Assembly: GCF_039521325.1 (NCBI RefSeq)
Contig: NZ_BAAACD010000024.1
Strand: one strand, 5' to 3'
From: Clostridium_X cadaveris
Lineage (GTDB): Bacteria; Bacillota; Clostridia; Clostridiales; Clostridiaceae
Length of the DNA stretch: 64,000 nt
Below the pieces are notes generated by a model. The model saw nothing but the letters and a program-made list of their open reading frames with translations, was not told where the DNA came from and did no database searches. A program made the translations under genes and the position numbers. Each line of letters starts with the position of its first letter. The stretch's first letter is position 1. Shown here in pieces: positions 43,893-54,100 of the stretch.

Positions 43893-45227
43893 TTATTTAC
43901 TTACATTTCCTAATACATTTAATGCATCCCATGTTCTTGCAAATGGTGGTGCATAACATAAATCAAGCATTCCTAACTCGCTAGTAGTAAGACCTGCAAA
44001 TATACATGCTGCTATTACATTTACCCTTTGTACAGCATCTTTATAACCTGCTATCTGTCCTCCAAGAATCTTCTTTGTATAGCCGTCATATATAAGTTTT
44101 AAATATATTTTATTTTGTCCTGGATAATAACTAGTTTGATTCATATCATTTATAAATTTAACTTTATAATTAATTCCTTGTTTTTCTGCCTGCAATTCCG
44201 TAAGACCGGTTCTTCCTGCTTCCATGTTCATTACCTTAATACAGCTTGATGCTAAAGAGCCAGGAAATTCAGAATCCATATTCCCCATATTTTCTCCGAC
44301 TATTCTCCCAAGTTTATTGGCACCAGTAGCTAGCGGTAAATATAAGGGTTCTCCATCTATAAGACTAGGTATTGTTGCACAATCACCTGCAGCGTAAACG
44401 TCTTTTATTGATGTAGCTCCTTTATTATCTACTATAATAGCTCCATTTTTAAGCATCTTTAATCCCTTATTTTTGAAAATTTCTGTATTTGGTCTCACTC
44501 CAGTGGCAATAATTACTATGTCTGCATCTATCTCTCTTTCAGTTGTTTTGACTTTAGAAACTTTTCTCTCACCAATCATTTCAATAACTGTTTCATTTAA
44601 ATAAAGTTTAATTCCATGACTTCTAAGTTCCTCTTCTAAAACATCGGTTAGTTCTTTATCGAATACATCTTTTAAAATTCTATCTTCTAATTGTATTACT
44701 GATACTTCCTTACCATATTGTTTAGCTGCTTCCACAGCCTCAAGTCCTATAAATCCTGCACCAACTATAACAACCTTTTTATTGTTTTCATCTTTCATAA
44801 GTTCCTTTAGCTTTAATCCATCTTCCATAGATTTTAATGTACAAACATTAGAAATATTTACATTTTTTATAGGCGGAATTATACTGCTTGCACCTGTAGC
44901 AATCATAAGCTTATCATAGTATTCCTTAAAATTCTTGCCATTAGATAAATCCCTAACTACAATAAATTTATCATCAAAGTTTACATCTACAACCTCATGT
45001 TTTGTTTTAACCTTAACCCCTGATTTCTCAAAGGCTTCTGGAGTTCGTGCAATCATTTTATTAGATTCTTCAAAATAATTTGCAACAAAATATGGAAGGC
45101 CACAAGCTCCAAAAGATACTATATCTGACTTTTCATATATTACTACTTCAGTATCAGGAGATATTCTTTTTAATTTTGCCCCTGCACTTGTTCCTGCCGC
45201 GATTCCTCCAATTATTATAACCTTCAT
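43893..45227 (-). CDS. CoA-disulfide reductase-like FAD/NAD(P) oxidoreductase
   Basis: Protein of 444 residues. FAD loop IIGGIAAGTSAGAKL at the N-terminus. The single redox cysteine lies in SFGACGLPYF, the mark of the CoA-disulfide reductase/NADH oxidase group, not the CXXC of glutathione reductase. NAD(P) loop IVGAGFIGLEAVEAA near 155, FAD site VYAAGDCA, and a dimerisation domain with FART near the C-terminus. The reaction is reduction of CoA disulfide or related disulfides or polysulfides with NAD(P)H. Start at the ATG at 45227 after GAAAGGAGCG. The longer frame (to 45311) lacks a ribosome site. It is upstream of, and likely cotranscribed with, the cystine-type symporter. Confidence 0.87.
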   Translation of the reverse strand: MKVIIIGGIAAGTSAGAKLKRISPDTEVVIYEKSDIVSFGACGLPYFVANYFEESNKMIARTPEAFEKSGVKVKTKHEVVDVNFDDKFIVVRDLSNGKNFKEYYDKLMIATGASSIIPPIKNVNISNVCTLKSMEDGLKLKELMKDENNKKVVIVGAGFIGLEAVEAAKQYGKEVSVIQLEDRILKDVFDKELTDVLEEELRSHGIKLYLNETVIEMIGERKVSKVKTTEREIDADIVIIATGVRPNTEIFKNKGLKMLKNGAIIVDNKGATSIKDVYAAGDCATIPSLIDGEPLYLPLATGANKLGRIVGENMGNMDSEFPGSLASSCIKVMNMEAGRTGLTELQAEKQGINYKVKFINDMNQTSYYPGQNKIYLKLIYDGYTKKILGGQIAGYKDAVQRVNVIAACIFAGLTTSELGMLDLCYAPPFARTWDALNVLGNVSK

Positions 45228-45402
45228 ATTATAACGCTCCTTTCGTGTATTTTGTTTCTTATATAATATATCATTAGTATTTGCAGTTCTTCCACAGGAT
45301 ATTTTTACCACGATAACTAAATTAAATATATTATTCTCTAATTTAAATATATTCTATTTTTTAAGCTTATTATCTATCAAATATTGAGTACTTTTCACAA
45401 AA

Positions 45403-45440
45403 ACAGGGAGCAAAGATTTAATCTTCACTCCCTGTTATAT
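45403..45440 (-). terminator. Terminator of the zinc-ribbon gene
   Basis: ACAGGGAG and AAGATT pair with their complements across a short internal loop, followed by TTTTTG on the minus strand. Confidence 0.85.
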
Positions 45441-45495
45441 TAACTTTCCCTTATAAGTTCTAAGATCGAGCAAGAAAGACTGCCTCCAACTCTGT

Positions 45496-45852
45496 TTACT
45501 TTATCTTTGCCCCACATTTTTTGCAATAAATTTCATTGTCGCCAATCTCTGAACCACATTCTTTACAAGTCTTTATACCCTTTAATCCATTTAGTTCCCT
45601 TGATAATTCTTCTATTTTATGTTTTGAATTTTTTATAGCAGCACAAAGTTTTGTAAATTCATCACCTGGCTTATCACTAAAAAGTTTAAAATATCTTTCA
45701 CCAAGTTCCATATAAAGAGTTTCTAATGTGTCTTCCTCTTCTGCTAACTTATTTTTTATTTTCATAGTTTCAGTAACAGTTTTTGTCTTTTTTACTGCTG
45801 ATTTACTGCCTTCGCTAATCTTCTTTCCTATATCTTCAAAATTTACTTTCAT
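45496..45852 (-). CDS. Zinc-ribbon protein with coiled coil
   Basis: Protein of 118 residues. A helical, probably coiled-coil region (about 20-85: ETMKIKNKLAEEEDTLETLYMELGERY) is followed by a zinc ribbon CKECGSEIGDNEIYCKKCG at the C-terminus. There is no signal peptide. Similar small proteins are widespread in Firmicutes with no assigned role. The ATG at 45852 follows AAAGGGTGATATTT. The GTG at 45861 is the alternative. It is a single-gene unit. Confidence 0.72.
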   Translation of the reverse strand: MKVNFEDIGKKISEGSKSAVKKTKTVTETMKIKNKLAEEEDTLETLYMELGERYFKLFSDKPGDEFTKLCAAIKNSKHKIEELSRELNGLKGIKTCKECGSEIGDNEIYCKKCGAKIK

Positions 45853-46027
45853 AAATATCACCCTTTCATTATTTTAAACCATTATATGAAGTAGAAACGA
45901 ATTTTGTTACTAGTCAATGCCAATTTTAATTTTACTCATTATATTAAATAAAAATTCACACATATTCTTCATTTATCTATTAAAATATATATAATGATAT
46001 TTATTTTGCAAAATGGGAGGGTACAAC

Positions 46028-46450
46028 ATGAACTTTTTATATAGTGCTTACGGTTTTGACTTGCTTTCTATATTCTTGCTTATATTAAGCTTCATATTTA
46101 GCTTTATGCGTCACACTAGAATATTAGCAATGATACTTAATCTTATTGTTTTATACAGAGCTTTTTCTAAAAATATATATAAACGTTCCTCAGAACTCAA
46201 TAAATTTACAAATTTATTGAATAAAGTATTAAGTAAATTCGGAAGAAAGCTTCCTGATAATTTTCCAAGAGCAACTTTAGACGGAATTCCAAGGCTTTTC
46301 AATGAACTTAAGTATTCATTGAATCAAAAAATTAAATTTAAAATAGTAGTATGTCCTAGGTGCAATCAAAAACTTAGACTTCCTAGAGGAAAAAAGAATA
46401 TAATAGTAACCTGCAGAAAATGTTCTTATGAATTTAAAGCACGTACTTAA
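46028..46450 (+). CDS. Membrane-anchored zinc-ribbon protein
   Basis: Protein of 140 residues, not assigned to a named family. A membrane helix (about 8-35; FDLLSIFLLILSFIFSFM) and a second weaker one (about 40-50) precede a polar middle. A zinc ribbon CPRCNQKLRLPRGKKNIIVTCRKCSYEFK forms the C-terminus; that ribbon resembles the zinc-finger (CPxC..LRVP) type of membrane zinc proteins. Start at 46028, because GGGAGGG is upstream; the ATG at 46013 overlaps it. It is followed by a strong bidirectional terminator. Confidence 0.72.
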   Translation: MNFLYSAYGFDLLSIFLLILSFIFSFMRHTRILAMILNLIVLYRAFSKNIYKRSSELNKFTNLLNKVLSKFGRKLPDNFPRATLDGIPRLFNELKYSLNQKIKFKIVVCPRCNQKLRLPRGKKNIIVTCRKCSYEFKART

Positions 46451-46462
46451 AAACTATAAAAT

Positions 46463-46500
46463 AAAAATGTCTTGCTCATATAAGCAAGACATTTTTATTT
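46463..46500. terminator. Bidirectional terminator
   Basis: AAAAATGTCTTGCT and its perfect complement around a six-base loop, with T-runs on both strands. Shared by the zinc-ribbon gene and the M20 amidohydrolase. Confidence 0.93.
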
Positions 46501-46512
46501 TGTATAATATTC

Positions 46513-47691
46513 CTATTTCAAATAGTCGCATACTGATTGTACAAAAATTGCACTTCCTTTCCACATTACATCCTCATCTATATCAAACTTAGGATTGTGA
46601 TGTGGTATATCTGTATGTTTTTTAGGGTTGTTAGATCCTAAGAAAAAGAAAGTTCCTGGAACCTTATTTAAATAATGAGCAATATCTTCTCCTCCCATAT
46701 TAGGGGCATCAAATTCAGACACAACTCCTTCATCTCCTAAAACTTTTTTAGCTGATTCTATAACCATAGCTGTAACTTCCTTATCATTTACAACTGGTGG
46801 TGCACCCCATACTATTTCATATTCGCATTTACCATTCATAGCCTCAGCTATATCTTTAGAAACTTTCTCTATTCTAGAGGACAAAAGCTGTCTTATTTCC
46901 TCTTCTGTGGCCCTTATAGTTCCTTCCATCTCAACAATATCAGGAATTATATTATATGCAAAACCTCCGTTTATTTTTCCAATAGTTATAACTGCAGGTT
47001 TTGTTGCGCTTATTTCTCTACTAACGATTGTTTGAATAGCATTTACTATATTGGTTGCTATTGTTATTGGATCTATTCCTTTTTCAGGAGTGGATCCATG
47101 ACATCCTTTTCCCTTTACCTTTAAGATAAATTTATCATAAGATGCCATTATGTTTCCTGGTACTATTCCGGCTTGGCCTAATTTCACTTTTGCCCCATAT
47201 ATAGATCCTATGTGAAGTCCTACTAAAACATCAACCTTAGGATTTTCTAAAGCACCTTCCTCTATCATTACCTCTGCACCTTCTGCCGTTTCTTCTGCTG
47301 TTTGGAATATAAGCTTTACCGTTCCATTTAATTTATCTTTATTTTTATTTAAAATTTCAGCTGCTCCAAGAAGCATTGCAGCATGTGAATCATGACCGCA
47401 AGCGTGCATATTTCCATTAGTAGATGCAAAGTCTAAGCCTGTTTCTTCTTTTATTGGAAGTGCATCCATATCAGCTCTAAGTGCAATTACTTTATCCGAA
47501 TTTCTACCTTCTATCAATGCTATTATTCCTGAGTCTTTTGTATTTCTCTTATATTTTATCCCCATTCTATCAAGTTCTTTTGCTATATATTCAGAAGTTT
47601 TAGGCAAATCTTTCCCAAGTTCAGGTATTTCATGAAGCTCCCTTCTTGCTTTTACTAAATAACTTTGTATATCTTTACATTGTTCCCACAT
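46513..47691 (-). CDS. M20-family amidohydrolase (HipO/IAA-amino acid hydrolase-like)
   Basis: Protein of 392 residues that cleaves amide bonds of N-acyl amino acids or related peptides. It has a two-metal centre: ALRADMDALPI (metal Asp), HACGHDSHAAMLLGAA, TAEETAEGA (catalytic Glu), VGLHIGS, and MGGEDIAHYL near the C-terminus. It matches the M20D (amidohydrolase) group, not the dipeptidase PepV group. It is the last gene of an operon after two membrane proteins, 27 bp apart, which suggests uptake of an amide substrate and its cleavage. GGAGC precedes the start. Confidence 0.88.
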   Translation of the reverse strand: MWEQCKDIQSYLVKARRELHEIPELGKDLPKTSEYIAKELDRMGIKYKRNTKDSGIIALIEGRNSDKVIALRADMDALPIKEETGLDFASTNGNMHACGHDSHAAMLLGAAEILNKNKDKLNGTVKLIFQTAEETAEGAEVMIEEGALENPKVDVLVGLHIGSIYGAKVKLGQAGIVPGNIMASYDKFILKVKGKGCHGSTPEKGIDPITIATNIVNAIQTIVSREISATKPAVITIGKINGGFAYNIIPDIVEMEGTIRATEEEIRQLLSSRIEKVSKDIAEAMNGKCEYEIVWGAPPVVNDKEVTAMVIESAKKVLGDEGVVSEFDAPNMGGEDIAHYLNKVPGTFFFLGSNNPKKHTDIPHHNPKFDIDEDVMWKGSAIFVQSVCDYLK

Positions 47692-47717
47692 AAAAATTGC
47701 TCCTTTCTTTTTTTATA

Positions 47718-48410
47718 TTAAACCTTACCTGCACTAATTTTTTGCTGTTCTTTTTTATAAAAGAATTTCTGAAGTATTATACTTCCGAATACAGCTACCA
47801 CTATCAGTACATATGCTGGCGGATTGAACACTACCTTAAGAACAGTAGGAGCTCCTAAAGAGAATATTGCAAGCTTAGGATACTTTATTGCAAACTGACC
47901 AAATACCGCTCCGAATATAGCTGGTGCACTATAAGTCTTGAATGCATTTGCAACAACTGGAGGAAGTACACTTATAAGTGCGGCTCCTACTATAGCTGCT
48001 AAAGTAACAAAGAATATATTTACAATAATAGATCCTGTTATCCCTAAAGTAGATACTATCTCAGCTTGTCTTGTACCTGGAGTTGTGTCTGTAGCCTCTA
48101 ACGCCATGGCAGCACAAGGTACTCTCATATTTCCTATATTCCCTGAAAGGAAAGACAAATATGTCCCCGAAAGTCCTAATACTGAATAATAAGATATAGG
48201 TTCCACCACATATAACGCTCCAAATGATGCTGCAACTAATGCCCAGCTTTGAAGTATTTGCCCTATAGGTGGCATTACGCCCTCTGATATGCACAACCAT
48301 ACTGTAGGTGCAAAAGATGTTAACGCTGCCAAAAGTACAGTGACTGCACCTACTCTTATGACAGGTCTATTCCACATATTTTCAAACTCTTTATCGCTTA
48401 TATTATTCAT
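47718..48410 (-). CDS. Membrane protein, partner of DUF5058 protein
   Basis: Protein of 230 residues with about six hydrophobic segments, not assigned to a named family. After a short basic-acidic N-terminus come ALTSFAPTVWLCISEG, then YSVLGLSGTYLSFLSGNIGNMRVPCAAMALEAT, a glycine-rich loop that looks like a substrate path, then further helices. The operon order DUF5058 protein, this protein, amidohydrolase (gaps of 16 and 27 bp) suggests a two-subunit transporter for the amidohydrolase substrate. This is inference from context. Confidence 0.68.
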   Translation of the reverse strand: MNNISDKEFENMWNRPVIRVGAVTVLLAALTSFAPTVWLCISEGVMPPIGQILQSWALVAASFGALYVVEPISYYSVLGLSGTYLSFLSGNIGNMRVPCAAMALEATDTTPGTRQAEIVSTLGITGSIIVNIFFVTLAAIVGAALISVLPPVVANAFKTYSAPAIFGAVFGQFAIKYPKLAIFSLGAPTVLKVVFNPPAYVLIVVAVFGSIILQKFFYKKEQQKISAGKV

Positions 48411-48426
48411 AATTACCTCCTAATTT

Positions 48427-49140
48427 CTAAAGAAATAGTACGTCGTATAAAACTGCTCCAATCATACCACAAAGCATGGCAATTCCTAGTGAATACTCTT
48501 TTAGTTTAGGATATTTCACTGTAACTTTAGTCACCATAAATATCATAAATAATGCTCCAACTATAACAGCAACTAAATTGCCACCGCCTTTTGCTACATC
48601 TCCAGCATTAAGGTAACCAAATACTCCAAGCATTGAAGCTCCACTTAATGCAACAAGCCACTTAGAATCTCCTCCACCAACTTTCACTCTTAATTTTTCT
48701 AATTTATGTGCAAATAATCCCGTAAATAAAAGCCATCCCGCTCCATTTAAAGTCATTGTTATCCATGAAAGTGCTAATGTTTCTGTTGTATATCCTGATC
48801 CACCGAAGGTAACACCTGCCACTTCTGCACCTATTTTTGCTGCAGTAAGCTCTGTAGGGGCAGCACCTATAACTGATAATCTTAGCCAACTTAATGGTCC
48901 TCCAATAGTGGACATTAGACCTACCATTACAATAAATACTCCTATACTAGGTCCGATAGATGAAATCATACCTGTTTTAAAAGCTTTATCACAAGTAGAT
49001 TTGGGAACTCCTATAGTATTTGCTGTTTTTCTAGCTAGTCTAGTAAATATAACCGCTTGAATAATCGTAATAATAACGGTAATGGAACATAGTACCCAGA
49101 ATATAGGTTTATTAGCTATGTGTAAAATTGTTTCACTCAT
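48427..49140 (-). CDS. DUF5058 family membrane protein
   Basis: Protein of 237 residues with about six helices. Features seen: ITIIQAVIFTRLARKTAN after the first helix, GMISSIGPSIGVFIVMVGLMS, GGPLSWLRLSVIGAAPTELTA and TFGGSGYT. I recognise the DUF5058 pattern; no biochemical function is known to me. It leads a three-gene operon ending in the amidohydrolase. The PucR regulator just upstream, on the same strand, is the likely controller. Confidence 0.72.
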   Translation of the reverse strand: MSETILHIANKPIFWVLCSITVIITIIQAVIFTRLARKTANTIGVPKSTCDKAFKTGMISSIGPSIGVFIVMVGLMSTIGGPLSWLRLSVIGAAPTELTAAKIGAEVAGVTFGGSGYTTETLALSWITMTLNGAGWLLFTGLFAHKLEKLRVKVGGGDSKWLVALSGASMLGVFGYLNAGDVAKGGGNLVAVIVGALFMIFMVTKVTVKYPKLKEYSLGIAMLCGMIGAVLYDVLFL

Positions 49141-49322
49141 AATTTCCCTCCATATGATTTTTTAGAACTATTGTCACTAGTAATTTTCATAAGTTAATTA
49201 AGATAATATATATTGTCATTAATTTAATTAAGAATCACGTGATAATTGATTATATGGATATTTATAAACTCCACTTATCGTTTACATGTTTAGTATAACT
49301 TAACTTTTTTGTAAATAATATA

Positions 49323-49368
49323 GCCCTATAGTACATTAAAAATATAAAAATAATGTACTATAGGGCCA
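49323..49368 (-). terminator. Hairpin between pucR-type gene and the DUF5058 operon
   Basis: GCCCTATAGTACATTA and its complement, with an AT-rich loop of about 15 bases. The T-tract is short, but it lies just after the regulator's stop. Confidence 0.75.
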
Positions 49369-49393
49369 TCATATTATCTGCTAAGACTATGTT

Positions 49394-50983
49394 TTATATT
49401 AAATTTTCAATGTTATTCGCCAAATAAAGTTTCACTGCTAATTCCATATTAAGCTTCTCTTTAGTCTCATGAAGCTTTAATTCACTTACTTCCTCAATTT
49501 TTTTATATCTATTTTTTAAAGTGTTATAATGTATATACATAGTTTTAGATGTTTCTTTTAGATTCCATCCATTTTCAACTATGCCAATTAAAGTTTTCAT
49601 TAGCTCTGTATTATGCATATTATCATAGCTGATTAATCTATCTATATATTCTTTATAAAAGTTCTTTACTCCTGGAATTTCGTTTACCTCATACAAAAAA
49701 TTATAAACTCCTAATTCTTCATAAAGCATTATCTTATCATTCTTATAGATACGTCTTGATATCTTTACACATTTTTGAGCTTCTAAATATGCTTCATGAC
49801 ATTTCGTTATCGAATCTCTGCTCTTTCCAATTCCAATGGTTAAAGTAAATTTAAATTTTTCATAAGTATTATTTTTTAACTCGTTAAGAACTTTTACTAT
49901 ACTGCTCTTATTGTCACATGGTTTCTCACATTTTATTATAAAAACTATGCTATCTGTAAATTTTGTATACATTATATCTTTAAAATTACAGTTTAAAATC
50001 TCAGCACAGTATCTAAAAATCCTTTGATTCCCAATTTCTATCTTTTCCGTATCCTGCCTACTTTTAACACCAAGATATTGTATTTTCGTGTTATCTATAT
50101 CTATTATTATTGTTGTATACCAGCTTTTATCAAGAATCCACCCATATGTTTCTCCTCTTTTTACAACTTCCTCTTCACTCTTTATATTGTTTAAAATTAT
50201 ATCTTGCACAAAGCCATCCCTATATCTTTCTTCTATAGATCTATTTGATAGTTTTTTTTGAATACTCAATTTTATTACTGTAGATGCATGCTGAACCGCT
50301 AAAAGTTCGTACTTTTTTAAATCATTTCTTGGATTTGAAACTATTATATGTCCATAATTTCTATTATCTAAATTTACATCGTAATAAAAATATTTTTCTA
50401 ACATTTTCTTATCCATATTTTCAAAGTTTATCCTGGTGTCTTTAGATTTATAGGTTTTATTAAAGATATTATCTATAAATATAACATCTCTTTTAAGTAA
50501 TTCTCCTAGTGTATCAACTATCTCACAAATTCCACCGCCATTTATAACTATGTTTATAAAAGATGTATGTATCCGCTCTGAAGTAGCAATAATATTGTTT
50601 TTTTGATTTAAAAGCTCCAAAAAAGCTGGTTGTATAGCTTGCAAAAACAAATGATCTTTAGGCATCTTTATTATAGGAAACCCTATATCATTACATATTT
50701 TCACTGCTTCTTCTGGTACTTCACTTAAAAATCTTCCTAATTTTATAAATAGAGCAGCTGCTTTTGCCTCGTGAACATCCCTTACTATATTTGCTATACT
50801 GTCTATGTTGCAGTATAAAATGTATCCAGATGTCAGAAGCACCTCTCCTCCCTTCACCCAATTGCGTATATCAAGAGCATCCATTACTGTAACAGCTCTA
50901 ACTTCATTCTTTAATCCCTGCTCTCCACAAATAACTTCATAATCCTGAAATTCCTTTAGTGATAATAATTCCTTAACATTCAC
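49394..50983 (-). CDS. PucR-family transcriptional regulator
   Basis: Protein of 529 residues. N-terminal PucR domain (about 8-125; RAVTVMDALDIRNWVKGGEVLLTSGY and IKLGRFLSEVPEEAVKICND), a middle GGDEF-like/CdaR region (about 280-400), and a C-terminal PucR HTH (about 465-525) with LVEN/LKETSKTMYIHYNTLKNRYKKI. The family regulates purine, amine and amino-acid catabolism in response to small molecules. It lies just upstream of the DUF5058-amidohydrolase operon on the same strand, its likely target. The start follows a weak GTGAGTG. Confidence 0.88.
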   Translation of the reverse strand: MNVKELLSLKEFQDYEVICGEQGLKNEVRAVTVMDALDIRNWVKGGEVLLTSGYILYCNIDSIANIVRDVHEAKAAALFIKLGRFLSEVPEEAVKICNDIGFPIIKMPKDHLFLQAIQPAFLELLNQKNNIIATSERIHTSFINIVINGGGICEIVDTLGELLKRDVIFIDNIFNKTYKSKDTRINFENMDKKMLEKYFYYDVNLDNRNYGHIIVSNPRNDLKKYELLAVQHASTVIKLSIQKKLSNRSIEERYRDGFVQDIILNNIKSEEEVVKRGETYGWILDKSWYTTIIIDIDNTKIQYLGVKSRQDTEKIEIGNQRIFRYCAEILNCNFKDIMYTKFTDSIVFIIKCEKPCDNKSSIVKVLNELKNNTYEKFKFTLTIGIGKSRDSITKCHEAYLEAQKCVKISRRIYKNDKIMLYEELGVYNFLYEVNEIPGVKNFYKEYIDRLISYDNMHNTELMKTLIGIVENGWNLKETSKTMYIHYNTLKNRYKKIEEVSELKLHETKEKLNMELAVKLYLANNIENLI

Positions 50984-51106
50984 TCACCTATACCCCCCAA
51001 CATGTATAACCATTATGAATATGCTAATTATTAAAAATACTTTACAATAATTGTACCATATCATATTTCATCAATAATATAAAAAAACTACCTCATACTT
51101 AAAATG

Positions 51107-51158
51107 TACCCCATAGAGTAGACATTAATAAAAAGTCTACTCTATGGGGTATTTTTTA
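51107..51158. terminator. Terminator after the RND pump gene
   Basis: TACCCCATAGAGTAGAC and its perfect complement around an 11-base loop. T-runs lie on the plus strand (TTTTTT) and, more weakly, on the minus strand. Confidence 0.85.
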
Positions 51159-51172
51159 ATTTAGAATTTCTC

Positions 51173-54100
51173 CTATTTTAAATCATTATCATCTATAACT
51201 ATAGGTTTTAGAGGCTTACGATGAAGTATATCGTACATTATTGGGACAACAAACAATGTAAGTATTGTTGCATATGAAAGTCCTCCAATTGTTACGATAG
51301 CCATAGGCTGAATCATATCTGATCCCATACCTATACCCATAGCTAAAGTTGATAATCCTAATATAGTTGTAAGAGCTGTCATAAGTATAGGTCTTATTCT
51401 TGTTTTTCCAGTTACTAAGATAGCTTCCTTCTTATCCATACCTTCTAGTCTTAATTGGTTAACGTAGTCTACAAATACTATACCATTATTTACTACGACT
51501 CCTGATAATACCAAGAACCCTAAAAGGGCAATCATACTTATTTCAAAGCCTGTAAGTGCAAGAGCAAGAAATCCTCCCGTAAACGCTAAAGGAATTGTAA
51601 ATAGAACTATGAATGGTGATAGTAATGATTGGAATTGTGCTACCATTATCAAGTATATAAAAGCTATAGCTAATGCTATCATCTTTACCAAATCAGTAAA
51701 GGCATCCTTTATAGATTTATCCTCACCTTTCATTTCCACTGTATATCCCTCAGGCACATCATAATTCTTTAGTTTCTTTTTGAAATCATTGCTTACTAAG
51801 CCTATATTATGTGAACTATCTATATATGCTTTTACTGTCATAGCACGAATTTGACCTTCTCTATTTATAGATTTAAGGCTTTGCTCTTCACTTATCACTG
51901 CTATTTCTTTTAAGAGAACTGTTTCTTCATTTCCATCCTTTTTTATGGTTATTTCATGATTTTTTAAATCTTCTCTATTCAACTTGCTTTCATCATCATT
52001 TACTAGTATTACTGGATATTCATTAGATTCAACATTCAAAGTTATTGCTTCACTTTCTGATATAATGGCTGAAGCTACCTCTTGATATACTTGGGCTACA
52101 GTAAGTCCCTTTTCCATAGCCTTATTTTTATCTACAACTATTCTCGTTTCCATGGTTCCACCATCTAGTCCATCAGATATATCTATAGTGCCTTCTGTAT
52201 CTTTCAATATTTCTGCTATATCTTTGGATATTTGTTTTAGCCTATCTATATTATTTCCTTTAACTTCAACAGAAATTCCACTTCCTCCTAAAGCAGACAT
52301 ATCCATATTTGATGACTGTACTTTTATTTTACAATCTAAATCTGATGTTTTTTCAGTTATAATGTCTGCTACTTCTTTGCTGCTAAGTTTCTTATCCTTA
52401 TTCAATAGAACGTAGAATGAAACACTATTCTCGTTTCCCCCCATCCCCATCATGGTGCTACTTCCACTGTTTTGCATAGCACCTGCTGTATCAATATCTT
52501 CTATAGTAAGAATTCTATCCATTACGATGTCACTCATAGCTCTTGCTTCATCTCTGGTAGAACCTTTAGGCATTTTTATTGATATGGATATTTGGTTGCT
52601 ATCCATTGAAGGCATAAGAGTAGTTCCTTTAGAAACTGATGCCGCTATACTTACAACAAGCATTATAACTACCAATATCATTATTGAGGCTTTATGTTTA
52701 AGACTCCACCCTAATATCCTTTCATACTTCTCTACAAATTTATCAAAGAACTTATGCTCCTTTTCATCAGCTTGAATAAGCATATTAGATGACATGGCTG
52801 GTACCAGTGTCAAAGCTATTACTAAGCTGGCAATCAGTGAATAAGCTATAGTAAGACCCATATCGGTAAATAATTGCCTTGATATACCTTCCGTAAATAC
52901 TATAGGTAAAAATACACATATTGTAGTTAACGTTGAAGCAAATATAGCACCTGAAACTTGAGCAGCTCCTTTTACTGCAGCTTTAGCAGCATTGACTCCT
53001 TGATTTCTTAACCTATAGATATTTTCAATAACAACTATACTATTATCAACCAGCATACCTACTCCTAAAGCTAATCCAGCTAGAGAGATTATATTCATTG
53101 TTACTCCGCTAAAATACATCATAACCACTGCAAACAATAAACTTATTGGTATACTAAAGGCTATTATAATTGTAGGTTTTATGCTCCTTAAAAATATAAA
53201 TAAAATTATAACTGCCAATATTCCACCTAAAATTAAATTGTTTAATACAGATTGTACTACAACATTTATATATATGCCTTGATCATCCAATGGTGTTATA
53301 TTTATCCCATCATTTGACGATTCCATTTTCTTTATAGTTTCATTAATTTTATCAGAAACTGCAGCAGTAGAAGCCGTACTTTGTTTTTGAAAGCTTAAAA
53401 CAACTCCATCATTACCATTTACCTTAGCATACATATCTTCTGCATTGTCTATAAATTCAACTTTAGCTACATCTTTTAAGTATATTGGCCCTACCCCTTC
53501 AACATTTATATTGAAAAGAAGAAGGTTTTCTAGTTCTTCCACTGTTGAAAACTGTTCTCCAACTTTAACTAAATATTTTTCTCCTGACTCGTTTATATAA
53601 CCAGCTGGCATAGCAAAATTTTCAGCTTTCAGAATTTTGCTTATAGTATCTTTTGTAAATACTTCCTTTACTCCAGCCTTTTTATAAGCCTCATCTCTAG
53701 ATTCTTCAAATTGCTTGATATTTTTATCTAATTCAGCCTCAGCATTAGAAATAGTTACAGATGCCTTCGCCATTTCCTCGCTTAATATCATCTTCCCTAC
53801 TTCTAAATTTTTTTGACCTTTACTAAGCTCTATAAGCTTCGCTTCTAAATCTGGCTTTTGCTGCTTTATTGCTTCTATTCCATCATTAATTTGCTTTATT
53901 CCAATATTAAATTGCTCTAAAGCATTTTTTTCCTCATCGAGAACAGGTATCCCTTGATTCATCTGCCATTTTATCAATTCCTCTAATAATTCCTTTTGTT
54001 TTATCAAACCTTCGCGCTTTTTTTCTAGCTCATTTTGAGTCTTTGGCAAATTTTTAAGAGCATTTTCAAGCTGAATTCTTCCATCTGAAATTGCAATACT

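Noticed and set aside
45228..45311. Longer N-terminus for the CoA-disulfide reductase
   Set aside because: The family begins right at the FAD-binding strand (MKVIIIGG), and GAAAGGAGCG lies just before the ATG at 45227.
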